Shown here in pieces: positions 24,401 to 34,500 of a stretch of DNA of 64,000 nucleotides (position 1 is its first letter; every line of letters begins with the position of its first letter). The notes below the pieces were generated by a model that was not told the DNA's origin, searched no databases, and saw nothing but the letters and a program-made list of their open reading frames with translations. The stretch spans positions 9,656,928 to 9,720,927 of the forward strand of contig JBCFYV010000001.1 of NCBI GenBank assembly GCA_039000515.1, written 5' to 3'. A program made the translations under genes and the position numbers. Source of the DNA: Timema cristinae. Its lineage: Eukaryota > Arthropoda > Insecta > Phasmatodea > Timematidae.

Positions 24401-26755
24401 TTACTACACATGGTGATATAACAGTTGTATATCTGTCATAAGCATAACGGACTATGAACATGACTTTTTAATTTAGGGTGAAAAAGACCTGCTCAAATTG
24501 CACTAATGCCTACAACAGATAGTCGACAACTATTTATATCATCACGAGTAGAAAATTAAACAAAACTTATCTAATGAAGCAGTATTTGACTATTTTGGCT
24601 CAAAAGCTACCTAAGGTACTTAGCGTTATTTTCGTTCTCATGTAGCAGGTTTGCGATTCATACCCGGCGGAGGCACCAGGTTTATGGTATTACTTTTTTC
24701 TCATGCCTACACAATGTTGGTTAAATTCATTGTGTTAAGCAGAACTATTTGGAGAGTGTCATTTTGGATTCTGATATTGTTCGTCTCCACAAAAGTCTAC
24801 TCTATAGTGGAAATAATAGTTCTATAATCATGTTGTATTTATCCAACTGAAACAACACGTGATTACACAGTATAATATAAAAAGCTTTGTAAATCTTTGG
24901 TTGCCTAATTTTTTATTATTTATACTTTCTTGTGTAGTGTAGGCCATTTTTTTTATTAAAATCATTGTGATTGAATCATAACAAACCCAATATATAACGG
25001 CAAACATTCAAGCCAGACTTTTTATTAAACTTTAAAACTTGTTTCTTACCTTGGTATTTTCCCTGGAGGCAGCCATCTTTGATCGTTAATTAATATCATT
25101 AGACTGGTGTTCTTGTCCATCGTACTGAAATACTCATCATCGTCCACTTCCGTGCCATCTTGCTCCAAAACGATTCGAACGGGGATAGTTGGCGGTATTC
25201 CCAATTTCTTGCGGGCTGGAGGTACAAATAAAGTGTGTCAAGTGCAGAATTAGTGTTGGGTTTATTGAGCACTTTAGGATGTATTATCTGATAATAAGGC
25301 ACTACACACCCCTTGTTTGGGTCATAAGAGGTTCCTCAACCAGATCGCTAGGGGTTGTAGTAAGAGCCCTTTCCCTTTTGGAGCAACTTCATTTAAATAA
25401 TATCCTCATTAAATGTAGCTAAAATAACAGGGATGAAACTCAAAAACCTTACCTTTTACTTTAGGTCTGGGTAAAATAACAAACGAAAATCACTAAATAT
25501 ATAGCCCTACTTCCACTACTATCACAAAAATGCAGGGAATCCAATGAAACTAAGTTCAAGATAACCGGTAAAGAAATTGTTTTTTACATCTTACTACCCA
25601 GGCATATGGGCTAGTTACGCTAATAGTTTTAGTGATTAGGAAGGCTATATTTATATGGAGTGTACCAGAATTTGCGTGGATGGAGAGTGGAAAACCAGCC
25701 TCAGTGTACACCCAAATGAGATTCGAACCTCAATCTTCTCGTTATCGGCAGTCAGTGTACTGCGAGAGTAGGCATTAGAACATGCTGCCATCGAAGCAGT
25801 TAACCGACCACTAGAACACTAACAACACCAAGAACAGTAATAATACAAATACAGTAACAAATAAGATCCCTTTAGAAAGGGATTCGACACAAACGATTTA
25901 ACATCTAGCAAACTCACAAAAGGCTCCATTAGAACAAAACTGAAAACTTGGTAAACATCCGAACAGACACACCCACTGGAAGTTATTGGACACTTGTCCA
26001 ATCTAAGTTAAGCTAACCTTAGTTACAGTAATTACTCAGTTTTTTTTAATATTTAGCACGCGTCTTACTACCCGTTCGGGTTATACGCTTTAAGTACTAA
26101 TTACGCTAATGGATTAGGAATTGGGAAGGTTGAATTAGAGGAAGTGAACCCGCATTTGCGTAGAGGGAGAGTGGAAAACCATTTAGGAAAAACCACCCCC
26201 AGTCCATCCGACTGAGATCTCCCCGTCCTCAGCAGTAGAGCTCAAACACAAGCGCGTTAGCCAACTACGCCACCGAGGCGGGTAATTACTCAGTTGAATT
26301 GATCTAACCTTGCTATCGTTCCATCCAATGATAAATTAGAATTTAAATTAATATTCACACAATAAACAATTTGACTTTTGTAGTACAACTTGACATCATG
26401 GATTAAACCTGTGTGTTCATGTATTAAGTTTACGTCTGATGAGTTGTATAAATGTTGAAAAAATAAAATAATTTCAAATAAATAAATATTAAAGTAGGTA
26501 TCATTCAATTCGCTATTCCCGTGTTATTAGTGTTAGTATTAAATCTTTAGTAATTTCCTATCTTAATTAAAATTATGTGCATCATATTATGATTAAGAAG
26601 CTTAGTGATTATTCCCATAAATATTAGTAATAACCTCGGTCAATGAATTCCTGCAATGAAGACGCGACAACACCTTTCCTGTGTTCTCGGGTGAAATCCA
26701 TGACTTTCAATGGAAGTCCTTGAAGTGGGGGTATTTCATCCATATCATGCTCCAT
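18391..26755 (-). CDS. DFFA: DFFA / ICAD (DNA fragmentation factor subunit alpha), five exons
   Basis: Inhibitor and folding chaperone of the apoptotic nuclease CAD/DFFB; caspase cleavage releases the nuclease. Exons in transcript order: 26755-26635, 25215-25050, 24278-24103, 19610 (or 19607)-19492, 18458-18391. Residues from about 10 to 95 form the CIDE-N domain ([18 protein letters not shown] is the diagnostic strand-loop). Exon 3 begins with VVDETDAAG, keeping the DETD caspase-3 site of vertebrate DFF45, and ends with a helix like the human one after that site ([18 protein letters not shown]). Exon 4 ([13 protein letters not shown]) matches the following coiled region. Start: ATG at 26755 with an in-frame TAG 27 nt upstream. 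The total is near 216 residues, much shorter than the human 331, and closer to short ICAD forms. An apparent 1-nt deletion in exon 3 breaks the frame. CIDE-N also occurs in DFFB and CIDE proteins, but exons 3 and 4 fit DFFA only. Confidence 0.87.
18570..18717 (-). mobile_element. SINE family A-like partial copy
   Basis: Body, box B-like GGGTTCGAATCTTG and head reading CAAATGGTCTAAGACTTA on the minus strand. It lies just upstream of the proposed DFFA last exon, inside intron 4. Confidence 0.65.
19492..19610 (-). CDS. DFFA: DFFA exon 4, tandem acceptor
   Basis: Encodes [20 protein letters not shown] and continues to a leucine-rich helix, like the DFF45 segment after the DETD region. The 5' end has TTCCAGCAG|GATG. 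Either AG keeps the frame (19610 adds one residue, 19607 does not). Donor CATAA|GTAAGA, phase 1. Confidence 0.8.
19766..20152. mobile_element. hAT-like MITE in DFFA intron 3
   Basis: TIRs TAGGGGTGTGCGAAGC and, from the right end, TAAGAGTGTGCGAAACC. This terminus is common in hAT elements. No clear 8-bp duplication. Confidence 0.6.
20277..20480 (-). mobile_element. SINE family A-like copy, old
   Basis: Tail remnant (CTTGCGTACTAATTACACTAATG), body, and a head with a mutated box B (GGCTCAAATCCACG on the minus strand). In DFFA intron 3. Confidence 0.65.
21038..21246. mobile_element. Tc1/mariner-type MITE (CAGTAGCCCC family)
   Basis: Palindromic 209-bp element flanked by TA. TIRs run CAGTAGCCCCGTGGCTTCTC, then TGGTGCTGACTGACAGCT, mirrored at the right end. 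The same family recurs at 54603 and 59590. In DFFA intron 3. Confidence 0.8.
22420..22815. repeat. Foldback pair of repeat family R
   Basis: Two arms of about 170 bp (22420-22592 and 22632-22815) are diverged inverted copies of each other around a 40-bp spacer. Each arm starts with GGATTGGGYGGT and ends near TTTCCTGTA...CTTC. The outward-reading frames of the arms are similar in sequence ([11 protein letters not shown] versus [12 protein letters not shown]). Lies in DFFA intron 3. Confidence 0.7.
23417..23505 (+). mobile_element. LINE reverse-transcriptase tail relic
   Basis: Conceptual reading [18 protein letters not shown] followed by a stop and RKYVK matches the C-terminal tail motif (RWYGHVMRM-type) that ends many insect LINE ORF2 proteins. 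It resembles the relic at 56180-56700. Confidence 0.6.
24103..24278 (-). CDS. DFFA: DFFA exon 3 with DETD site and apparent frameshift
   Basis: Acceptor CTCGCAG|GTACC and donor GACAA|GTGAGT are both strong. The first 14 codons read in the expected frame through [11 protein letters not shown]. From about 24232 the homologous sequence ([20 protein letters not shown]) continues in another frame. The exon is 176 nt where 177 would be needed to fit both neighbouring splice phases, so one base appears to be missing. It could be an assembly indel, an allele or a real lesion. Confidence 0.8.
25050..25215 (-). CDS. DFFA: DFFA exon 2, CIDE-N core
   Basis: Acceptor CTCCAG|CCCGC joins phase 1 cleanly; donor CCAAG|GTAAGA leaves phase 2. 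It encodes the acidic face of CIDE-N ([13 protein letters not shown]) and the end of the domain ([14 protein letters not shown]). Confidence 0.9.
25588..25802 (-). mobile_element. SINE family A-like copy, old
   Basis: Degraded tail CATCTTACTACCC, body, box B-like GGTTCGAATCTC and head. In DFFA intron 1. Confidence 0.75.
26042..26282 (-). mobile_element. SINE family A, full copy with 13-bp TSD
   Basis: Complete young copy: tRNA-like head with CCTCGGTGGCGTAGTTGG, body, shared 3' tail with ACCCGAACGGGT. Identical 13-bp duplications TAATTACTCAGTT lie at 26029-26041 and 26283-26295. Part of the box B-containing stretch (about 12 bp) is missing compared with the copies at 1 and 51292. Inserted in DFFA intron 1. 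Confidence 0.93.
26635..26755 (-). CDS. DFFA: DFFA exon 1
   Basis: 40 codons plus one base (phase 1 donor, CGAG|GTTATT). It starts [13 protein letters not shown] and enters the CIDE-N domain at [15 protein letters not shown], the usual basic first strand and loop. Confidence 0.87.
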
Positions 26756-27540
26756 TTCCAAATTTGTAAAACACTACAGATTGTTGGGGACTGAAAAAGT
26801 TAAAAAGTGAAAAAAAAATTTCAATTAATATTGAAAGTTCAATTTTTGGTTAGTGGGTTATATAAGTTTATTCTCTTTTTAAATACGATGGAATAGTATA
26901 AAGACAAGAATAACATCATTTCAAAGAGTAAAGTCGGGACACTCATTGCAAATAAACAAATTTTAAGTTTTTCCATTACCTCTTTTTGAGATGAATTCAA
27001 TAACTGATTTTTATAAGTCTCACCAGTCCTATGTATCTTAAAAATGAAATATCTAAAGACTTAGTGATTCGAAGCTATATGGTTAGAATATGTATTCTTA
27101 ATATTATGTCTTACAAAATATAATTGCTTTTCAGAACAATAGTTTAACAAACAATACCGGCAGACGACACACCTTGCTTCGTAGAAACCATTGTTCCCAC
27201 TTGTACTAAATTATAATTGAAATGGTAGAGTTTTTTATTGAAAAAATATTATTTTATTAATTTAAAATGTTTATTTTTATTTAAATTACAAACAAGCCAT
27301 AAATAAATTTATCATACACCAGTGATAGTAAATTCGAAACCCAAAATATAGATAAACATTTTGTCATTTCAACTCATGGACATGGAAATTATTTTATGTG
27401 GTTTCCTACCTGTATTCAAGGTCAAAGCCAAAACAAAAGTAAAGTATCTATCGGAAACGTCAATCTGTCACATGGTATTGTGAAAGTTTTAGTATGAAGT
27501 TTGAAAGAGTTTAAAGACAACTCACCTAAAATTGTAAACC
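26756..27540. promoter_or_regulatory. Putative divergent promoter region
   Basis: 785-bp AT-rich interval between the DFFA start codon (minus) and the ATG-initiated segment at 27541 (plus). I see no clear TATA box or initiator. A shared promoter is inferred only from the head-to-head layout. Confidence 0.3.
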
Positions 27541-27609
27541 ATGCGGTTCTTACGATATTATAAATTCTTTGGAAACCAAGGAGGGAAAATGACACAGTTT
27601 ATGTCACGG
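27541..27609 (+). CDS. Possible first exon with mitochondrial-type leader (MOCS1?)
   Basis: ATG preceded in frame by TAA, 23 codons (MRFLRYYKFFGNQGGKM...), then a perfect donor CGG|GTAAGT. The peptide is basic and aromatic with no acidic residue, as expected of a mitochondrial presequence, and MOCS1A is mitochondrial in animals. However, its phase 0 end does not fit the phase of the exon at 31384, so a linking exon would be required. It may belong to another transcript. Confidence 0.35.
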
Positions 27610-28250
27610 GTAAGTTTAATGTTATGGTTATGTTAGTACTGTACGAGATACAATTATATAGACTTTTTTAAAGAATCAATACATAACACCTAGCTTGTTT
27701 TCATTCAGTGGTTTTGTTTTTAATGTTTTATTAAAAAAAACTAATCCAATAACTTCTTTGACAATCACCGGTGCATTGGGAAAGTATTTTGTTTGAAATA
27801 CAAAAAACAGTTCGATGATATTTCAATACCTTATTTAAACTCTAATGCAAACAAATATAAAAATAAAATATTACTCTTAGGTAACTGAACAAGGTTGTTT
27901 GGATGTAGACCTGATGGTTACATTTATACTTAGTTATCGATAATCTTACAATTGCTCAATTAATATTTAATTAAAAATCAAGCTGGTTGCTTTACAGACG
28001 CATTTATAATTCATTTATAGTAATTCTCATGTTGATATAGCTAATTATGGACTCATATGTTTGTGTTTTGGGAACTTCTCACTAACGAGATTCCATTTTG
28101 CGTTAAAATTCTGCAACTTAACAATTTAAAGTAGCTTTAACTGAGTTTTTAAATTTTCTCTTAAATTGTTGAGCTGTATTTGTTTAACCATCAGCTCTTA
28201 ATTAGGTAATATGCATAAATAATTATGAAAATGGGATAGGGAATTTTTTT

Positions 28251-28346
28251 TATCGCTCAAGGAAAATCTATAGATCCTCGCTGGGTTTGAACCCACAAAC
28301 TTCGGGTCCTGAGGCAAGCACTTTACCCCGAGACTACTGAGGTTGA
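28251..28346 (-). mobile_element. tRNA-like SINE fragment (family C)
   Basis: Minus-strand reading has box A-like TAGTCTCGGGGTAAAGTG and box B-like GGTTCAAACCC with matching T-stem bases. It is related to the fragment at 34150-34246. Confidence 0.5.
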
Positions 28347-29849
28347 CAAAGGCACCATTAATGTCACCAATGTATCAACCAAGTTGATATAAGCTACATC
28401 CTTTGAATAAATGTTTAAATGATATATTTATTGTAAAATGTGTGATTTAACTTCCCATAAATTCTTCTTTCTATAGAACAAAACCCCATCCAAATCTTTC
28501 CTCTAGAAAATATGTAAGGAAACATACAAAGGTACATAAACTCTATGTACAGGACTATATTCTGTTAGGAACAAACATCTAGAAAATAGAAACATATTTT
28601 ACTACTGTCAACATTGTACCATAAGATGAATACAATTCCAGTAAACTTTCTCATTTTCTTAAATGTTTAAAACTAATTGGCTTAGATCCACACACATACT
28701 TGAATGTTTATTTATGTTTCTATTTATAAACCAGATAAATAATAAATCATATGTATTGTCAATATCTATCAAAAGTGACAGCTACATATCACAGTATTTG
28801 ACATATGAATGCATGAAAGTAGATCTACTAACTTTTTTAGTTGTCCTAAGGACCTTTCTATGATAATTGGACTGTAAATACCCCAACAGACCTTGCTAAC
28901 ATAATCACATCAGTTTATTTTTGATCCATTTGAAAAATAAACTATCTTGAGTCTGTTATAATCCCCTAACATAAATCAAACGGACCTAAATGAGTATTAG
29001 TGAGCTTTCTAAGCTAAGTATACTAAGTATGAAGATTAAAGTGTGATCACTAGTATAGTTACTTGTCTTTTACGAGAGATAAGCTTATCATGAGTATTAT
29101 TTGTAATCCTTCCTTTTACCGACCTGTCTTGAAGCCAGGTTACATTAGTCATTTCTCTGGTTGTTTGCTAGTCCTCTATTTTTATAACATCACAGGTTGG
29201 GTTATTAGCTCCTGGGACTGCACCTATAGTTTACTTTTCCCTGCCCCTGACATGAAAACTAATATTTTTACCCTAACAAGGTGTCCAAAGTCTCTCGGTA
29301 TTAATAATCCTGAATGTGGCAGTGTGTGTCTACCACCGAGTTTTACTAGGGGGTTAACCATACCATACCGTAACATATCTTTGAGTTACATTATTGTAAG
29401 TCGTATAAACAAATCAGTGTGATGTTGACGAGATGTCATGGACTCTAGTAAGAATTCTTCCCCTGTCACAGATATATTTACTTTAAATTGCCGTTAGAGG
29501 TTCATTAAAAATATATTTTAATGTAGAGAGATAGGTTAGACCATGATCCCAAAAGGGGTAGGCATATAAGACCGGTAAAAGTTTGGAAATCACTGCTTTA
29601 GATCAGCGTTTCTAAACCTTTTAGAAATTTCCATGTATTTTTATAGCAACCCAAATGGACCATCGGGGTACCCCCTAAGAGGACCAATGGCTTAGATCAG
29701 TGTTTTACAAAATAGTCAATTTGTAGTCCCCTTTCAGGGGCATGGAATAACCAATGTATTCCTTCCAGACTTTCATAAACTAAAGGAATAAATACCTGAT
29801 GTCTTGTAAAGTATGAGTGAGCGTTACAAATTTTGATAAAATCACTGTA

Positions 29850-30085
29850 CCCACTTTGGCGACCAAATGATCTGAGGTGTCGTTCTCTCAATAGACAGGA
29901 CTTGAGAAGTCTGGAAGATTGAGGTTTAAATCTCATTCGGGTGTAATGCGGGTTGTTTTTCCTAAATGGTTTCTCACTCTTCCATCACACACCTTTAGGT
30001 ACATTTATTCTAAATCCCACCCTACCCCCATTAGAGTCTCCATATTATAAACTTAACAGGTTGTAAGATGTGGTGATAAAAAAAA
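29850..30085 (+). mobile_element. SINE family A-like copy, plus orientation
   Basis: Head near 29855 (TTGGCGACCAAATGATCTGAG), box B-like GAGGTTTAAATCTC, body (TTTTTCCTAAATGGTTTCTC) and a decayed tail. Confidence 0.65.
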
Positions 30086-30483
30086 CTTTTTTTAGTAAGC
30101 TAACAAAGCTGTAACAAAGGGAAAGAAAAGCTTACTAAAATTCATGACATCCCTTCAAAACCTGCATTCATTTGTTTAATGGATGTACCGATGTACCACT
30201 AGATGAATGCTCCACAAGTCAGGTGTCGGGAGAAGTGTGTTTAGGAAGGTCCTTTAAAAACACTTGTGTCACCCTTGTTGGGTTATAATGTTAATGCTTT
30301 GTTTGAGAATCCTTAAACAACCTTAAAAGTGTTGTTATTATGTCCGACCAAGTGTCTGTTATTGTTGTATGTGCTGACATCTAGGTTAAGAAATTTGAAG
30401 TGTTGTATGGTTGGGCAAAACTGCCCGAGGAAATTATACACACTGTTGTGACAAAGAATTCAGGTTTCGCAATAACTGGAGCA

Positions 30484-30627
30484 GGATCGACAGTCGACGC
30501 TGGCTCCTACCCCCGACCGAGCCACCGATTCCCGTCAAGGATCAGTACACCGTCGGGGTACGAGGTCGAGAAAATTTTACAAGTCCGAGATCGACGGTCG
30601 ACGGAGGCTCCTACCACCGAGCCACTA
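30484..30627 (+). repeat. GC-rich partial duplication
   Basis: A segment of about 38 bp (GATCGACAGTCGACGCTGGC, then TCCTAC..CCGAGCCAC) occurs twice, at about 30484 and 30590, flanking GC-rich unique sequence unlike its surroundings. Function unknown. Confidence 0.55.
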
Positions 30628-30630
30628 GGG

Positions 30631-31332
30631 CAGGGCTATTCACTTAGTTATCCAAGCGGACCACTCCAAAAAAATCATAATATTTGGAGGACCAGACATT
30701 TAATTCAATCTGGAATTATTTTGGAACACTAGGCCTAGTAAATATGAAAAAGTAAATCATGTCAAAATCATTTATACATAATTAATCATTGTTAAAATAT
30801 AAACCATTAATGGGAAAAACAAAACAAGACTAAATACACGCAAAGGAGTTTCCTATTACTACAAATAACGCATGGACAATAAGCAAGAAAAACAAACTGC
30901 TGTGACATCTGCTGTTGGGTGGAGGGGAGAAGAGGTGTGAGTCACTCTCAGCCACCCTGTCTCCTGGCCATCTGCAATGTTCAAGGTCAAAAACAAGAAT
31001 ATGTGATATAGCTCTGCCGTTATGTAGTGGCGCTTGAAGGGAGAGATACTTGGTCTATAGTGGGGGAAACATGTCACTGGAGGGAGAGCTCACACTCCCA
31101 TGTAAACACACAGTGTTGGTGTTGCCAAGAGCCGAGTAACACTGTCTGGCAGCTTCCCCACCACAGATAAGAGACAGAAGATCTCTGTCGTTCATGTTCA
31201 GGAGCCTCTACCTACCGTCTGAACTATACGATGCATCTCCAGTGATTATAGTAGTTAAACTTTCAATTCGGGGGCTGATCTGTGGAGCTTGGCGGGCTGG
31301 ATGTGGCCCGGGCTCCCGATTGAATAGCCCTG
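30631..31332. mobile_element. hAT-like element just upstream of a MOCS1 exon
   Basis: Ends CAGGGCTATTCA and TGAATAGCCCTG are perfect inverse 12-mers, a classic hAT terminus. The interior near the right end is GC-rich (GGCGGGCTGGATGTGGCCCG), like many hAT non-autonomous copies. The 8-bp flanks do not match. It ends 51 bp before the exon at 31384. Confidence 0.75.
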
Positions 31333-31383
31333 GCCCAGGCTATCTAATTATTGTATGCTATGTGTACACCCTCTGTTCTACAG

Positions 31384-31503
31384 TGCAAACAGCACCGACT
31401 GGTGACAAACCAGCCACATGGTCAAAGTGCAAACCTGACCGACCGTTCGGCCGCCACCACAGCTACCTACGTATATCTCTCTCCGAGCGATGCAACTTAA
31501 GAT
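31384..31503 (+). CDS. MOCS1: MOCS1 exon: start of radical-SAM domain
   Basis: Acceptor TTCTACAG|TG, donor AGAT|GTGAGT (phase 1). It encodes [19 protein letters not shown] and the first base of the next cluster cysteine. It needs one base from an upstream exon not identified. Confidence 0.9.
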
Positions 31504-34500
31504 GTGAGTACATTTCCACTTGATCATCAACATTCATTATCCAAAAATATACCATAGTTTCCTCTGACCGGTCCTTATTATTCATCTTTGTATGTTGGCC
31601 TCTCCTGTGCTCAAGATCAAGTTATTGTATTATTATTAGCACCGCGTCTTACTACCCGTTCGGGTTATACGCACTTACGCTAATGTGTAATGGTAGGGTG
31701 ATTGTGATATGAAATGGAGGACCTACAGTTTAACGTGGAATCCGAACCACGGTGGAGGGCGGCACTCCTCACATTCACAAGTTGTGATTAATACACATCT
31801 TGTCAGAGGTGAAGGAAGGGTTTGGTAATCGGATAAATCTGTGCCAGGACCGAGGATTGAACCTCGGCCGCCAGCACAGAAGTCCGACACCTTACCCCTA
31901 GACCACCAGGTCACCCGAGTTATTGTACTAGGATGTAGATGACCACCTCTAAATAACATGGGTTCAAATCTGCTTGGGGTCAAAAGTGTAGTCTTTAAGG
32001 AAAACAGACCTAAGAAAACCTTTGCACAGACCACTCCAAAAGAAGTCTATGGTACTAATAACACCCATTATAAGCTATGGTGAAAATATATATTTATGTT
32101 ATTCTCCTATTTTTTTTCTCTATCTTTTCCATTTCCTTCTTTCTCTCTACTTTAGGAAAGATCACTTGAAACTGGGGATATACAGTCCAATCCTAATAGG
32201 AAAACATTATCTGAGAGCTATATTTATTTTAGGTATTTAACATGCACTTTCTGAACTGACTGATTGATTATATCAGCACATGGGGCATTCCATGTCAAAT
32301 CAACCAATGTAGAGGCACTTTTCAACCTCACATTTTTTAATTTTTTTAAAATTTGGCAGAGTGAAAGAACCACTCGAGATATGGCGGCACAAATTATGGG
32401 GGTAGGATATTCTTGTGGCACAAATTCAGCACTAAATATTGGCATATGTTTCAAAATTTGTGCTGTTATGGGTGCTGCCAGCAGCACCCACTGTTTTTTT
32501 GGTGTTTTCACGAAAACTATGGCAGCACAAATTACGGGGATAGGATATTCTTGTGGCACAAATTCAGCACTAAATATTGGCATGAGTTTCAGAATTTGTG
32601 CCAATATGGGTGCTGCCAGCAGCACCCACTATGTGTTTTTTTGGCGTTTTCACGAAAATTATGGCGATAGGATATTCTTGTGGCACAAATTCAGCACTAA
32701 ATATTGGCATAGGTTCAGAATTTGTGTCGTTATGGTGCTGCCAGTAGCACCCACTATTTTTTGGTGTTTTCACGAAAACTATGGCGGCACAAATTATGGA
32801 GATAGGATATTCTTGTGGCACAAATTCAGCACTAAATATTGGCATAGGTTTCAGAATTTGAGGCATTAGTGGTGCTGCCAACTTAGGACCTGTTAAAAAT
32901 ACCCTTGTCCTTTGCACTATATTAGAGGGAAGGGGTGGAATTCCAATGCCAAGCAATCACACACGTATTTGCTACTCACCTAAGGGGAAAAGTGGAAGGG
33001 GGAGTTTAAGCTGAAACAATGGGAGTCAGTGACTCATTGTCTTTGTGCTATCAACAGTTATTTGTTATGTTCAGCTAATTTAGCGATAGAGATTCTAAAT
33101 ACAATACCATCCTTTATACTGCATGGAATTAGGGTTGGGGAGAGTGAGTAGCTCAACACTTCAGTCAGTTGTTGGTTAGTCAGCTAAAGAGAAGATATTA
33201 AAGGGGTGTCACACCTTGTGTCAAAATAACATTTTAGGGGTTTAAAACCTGGAGAACATTTAAGGTGTTTTAAGCATGGATATCATTCAATGGGTTTGAA
33301 ATCTGGAGAACATTTCCATTTTAAGGGATTTGAAGCTTGGAAAATACTTAAGGGTTTGAAGCCTGGAGAATATGTGTGGGGGAGGGCCTGGAGAACATTT
33401 AATGGGTTTGAAGCTTGGAGAACATTTAAGGGATTTAAGGCCTATGACATGTATGGCGTGGTCTTGGGAACATATGAAGTATGACGTAAACTAGGCAAAG
33501 GAGTGAGAAATTTGACGTGGCATTGGGAATCCCATATCACAGTGGAAAGGTAGGTGGAACCCTTTTTTAATGAATCTAACATAACTCCTGAACCCATTTG
33601 CATCTCATCTTCAAATGTTGCATAGCTACTAAGTAATAGTATATATACAACATATATTTTTTTTGAAGGGGGAAAAAAAGTTTTTGAAAAATTGCCGCCA
33701 AAATATTGATAACGATTTTTTTATATCCTTTTTTTAAAACTCCCAATTAAAATCTCATATAAAAGAGCTATTCAAGAACTTTCCAAAAACACTTGAATCA
33801 CTTCTTTAGGTGCCCAGGTTACTGAAATATTCAATGTTAAAGTTAACAAGTTGGTGACAAAATTGGTCGAAATCACAAATTTTGCACCTCTATAACTTCA
33901 TAAATAAAAACGATATGGACATGAAATTTTACATAGGCATATATCTCGAGTGGTTCTTTCACTATGCCAAATTTAAAAAAAATTTAAAATGTGAGGTTGA
34001 GGACCTTGTTGAATTGACATGGAATGACCCACATGATAATTTCTATGAGCAAGAGTGAAAGAGCCCATCAATTTGGCTGGAAAATGTTCACATATCTTCC
34101 ACATTCCACAATCAATATGGGAACTGACGACTTAACTTCCCATCCAAAGGAAGTTGTGCTACGGATTTTTATTACTCAAGAAAAATCAGTCAACGCCGCT
34201 GTGTTTGAACCCAGCGAGCACTTTACTCCAAGACCACCGAGGTCGACTTTACATTTATAAACATTACTTGATGTTCTTTCATGTATTCACACATCAAGTC
34301 ATGTGATATGCAGCTGTCATTTTTGATAGATATTATTAAATACAAACATGTGTTTGTGTTTTATAAAAATGTCTTTCTAAGAAAATTGGACACTGTAATC
34401 TTAAAACCTCACCTAACTATGGACAGGACTCTCAAGGTGAATCAGGTCTGTTGTAAGGCTATCATAGTACTAATCGCGCATGATTTTGCCGGCTCTAGGT

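Larger units (their letters stand above)
32282..34030. mobile_element. 1.75-kb TIR DNA element with internal tandem repeats, TSD ACAT
   Basis: Ends start GGGGCATTCCATGTCAAAT on the left and GGGTCATTCCATGTCAATT read inward from the right. The TIRs extend about 100 bp, including AACCTCACATTTT and GAAAGAACCACTCGAGATAT in both. ACAT directly flanks both ends (32278-32281, 34031-34034). No transposase is present. The long overlapping frames at 32224-32956 arise from tandem repeats and are not genes. A 4-bp TSD narrows the superfamily but I cannot assign it. Located in a MOCS1 intron. Confidence 0.85.

Noticed and set aside
28251..28346. Functional tRNA gene
   Set aside because: Box A and B are present but the acceptor stem and anticodon arm do not pair; SINE-type fragment.
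29063..29422. 119-codon plus-strand frame
   Set aside because: Repetitive-looking sequence, no domain, no splice logic with MOCS1.
30400..30732. Frames of 110 and 78 codons
   Set aside because: They overlap the GC-rich duplication and run into a hAT element; phases do not fit MOCS1.
32224..32956. Long overlapping frames on both strands (up to 201 codons)
   Set aside because: They are translations of a tandem repeat inside a TIR transposon; each repeat gives the same peptide and no known domain.
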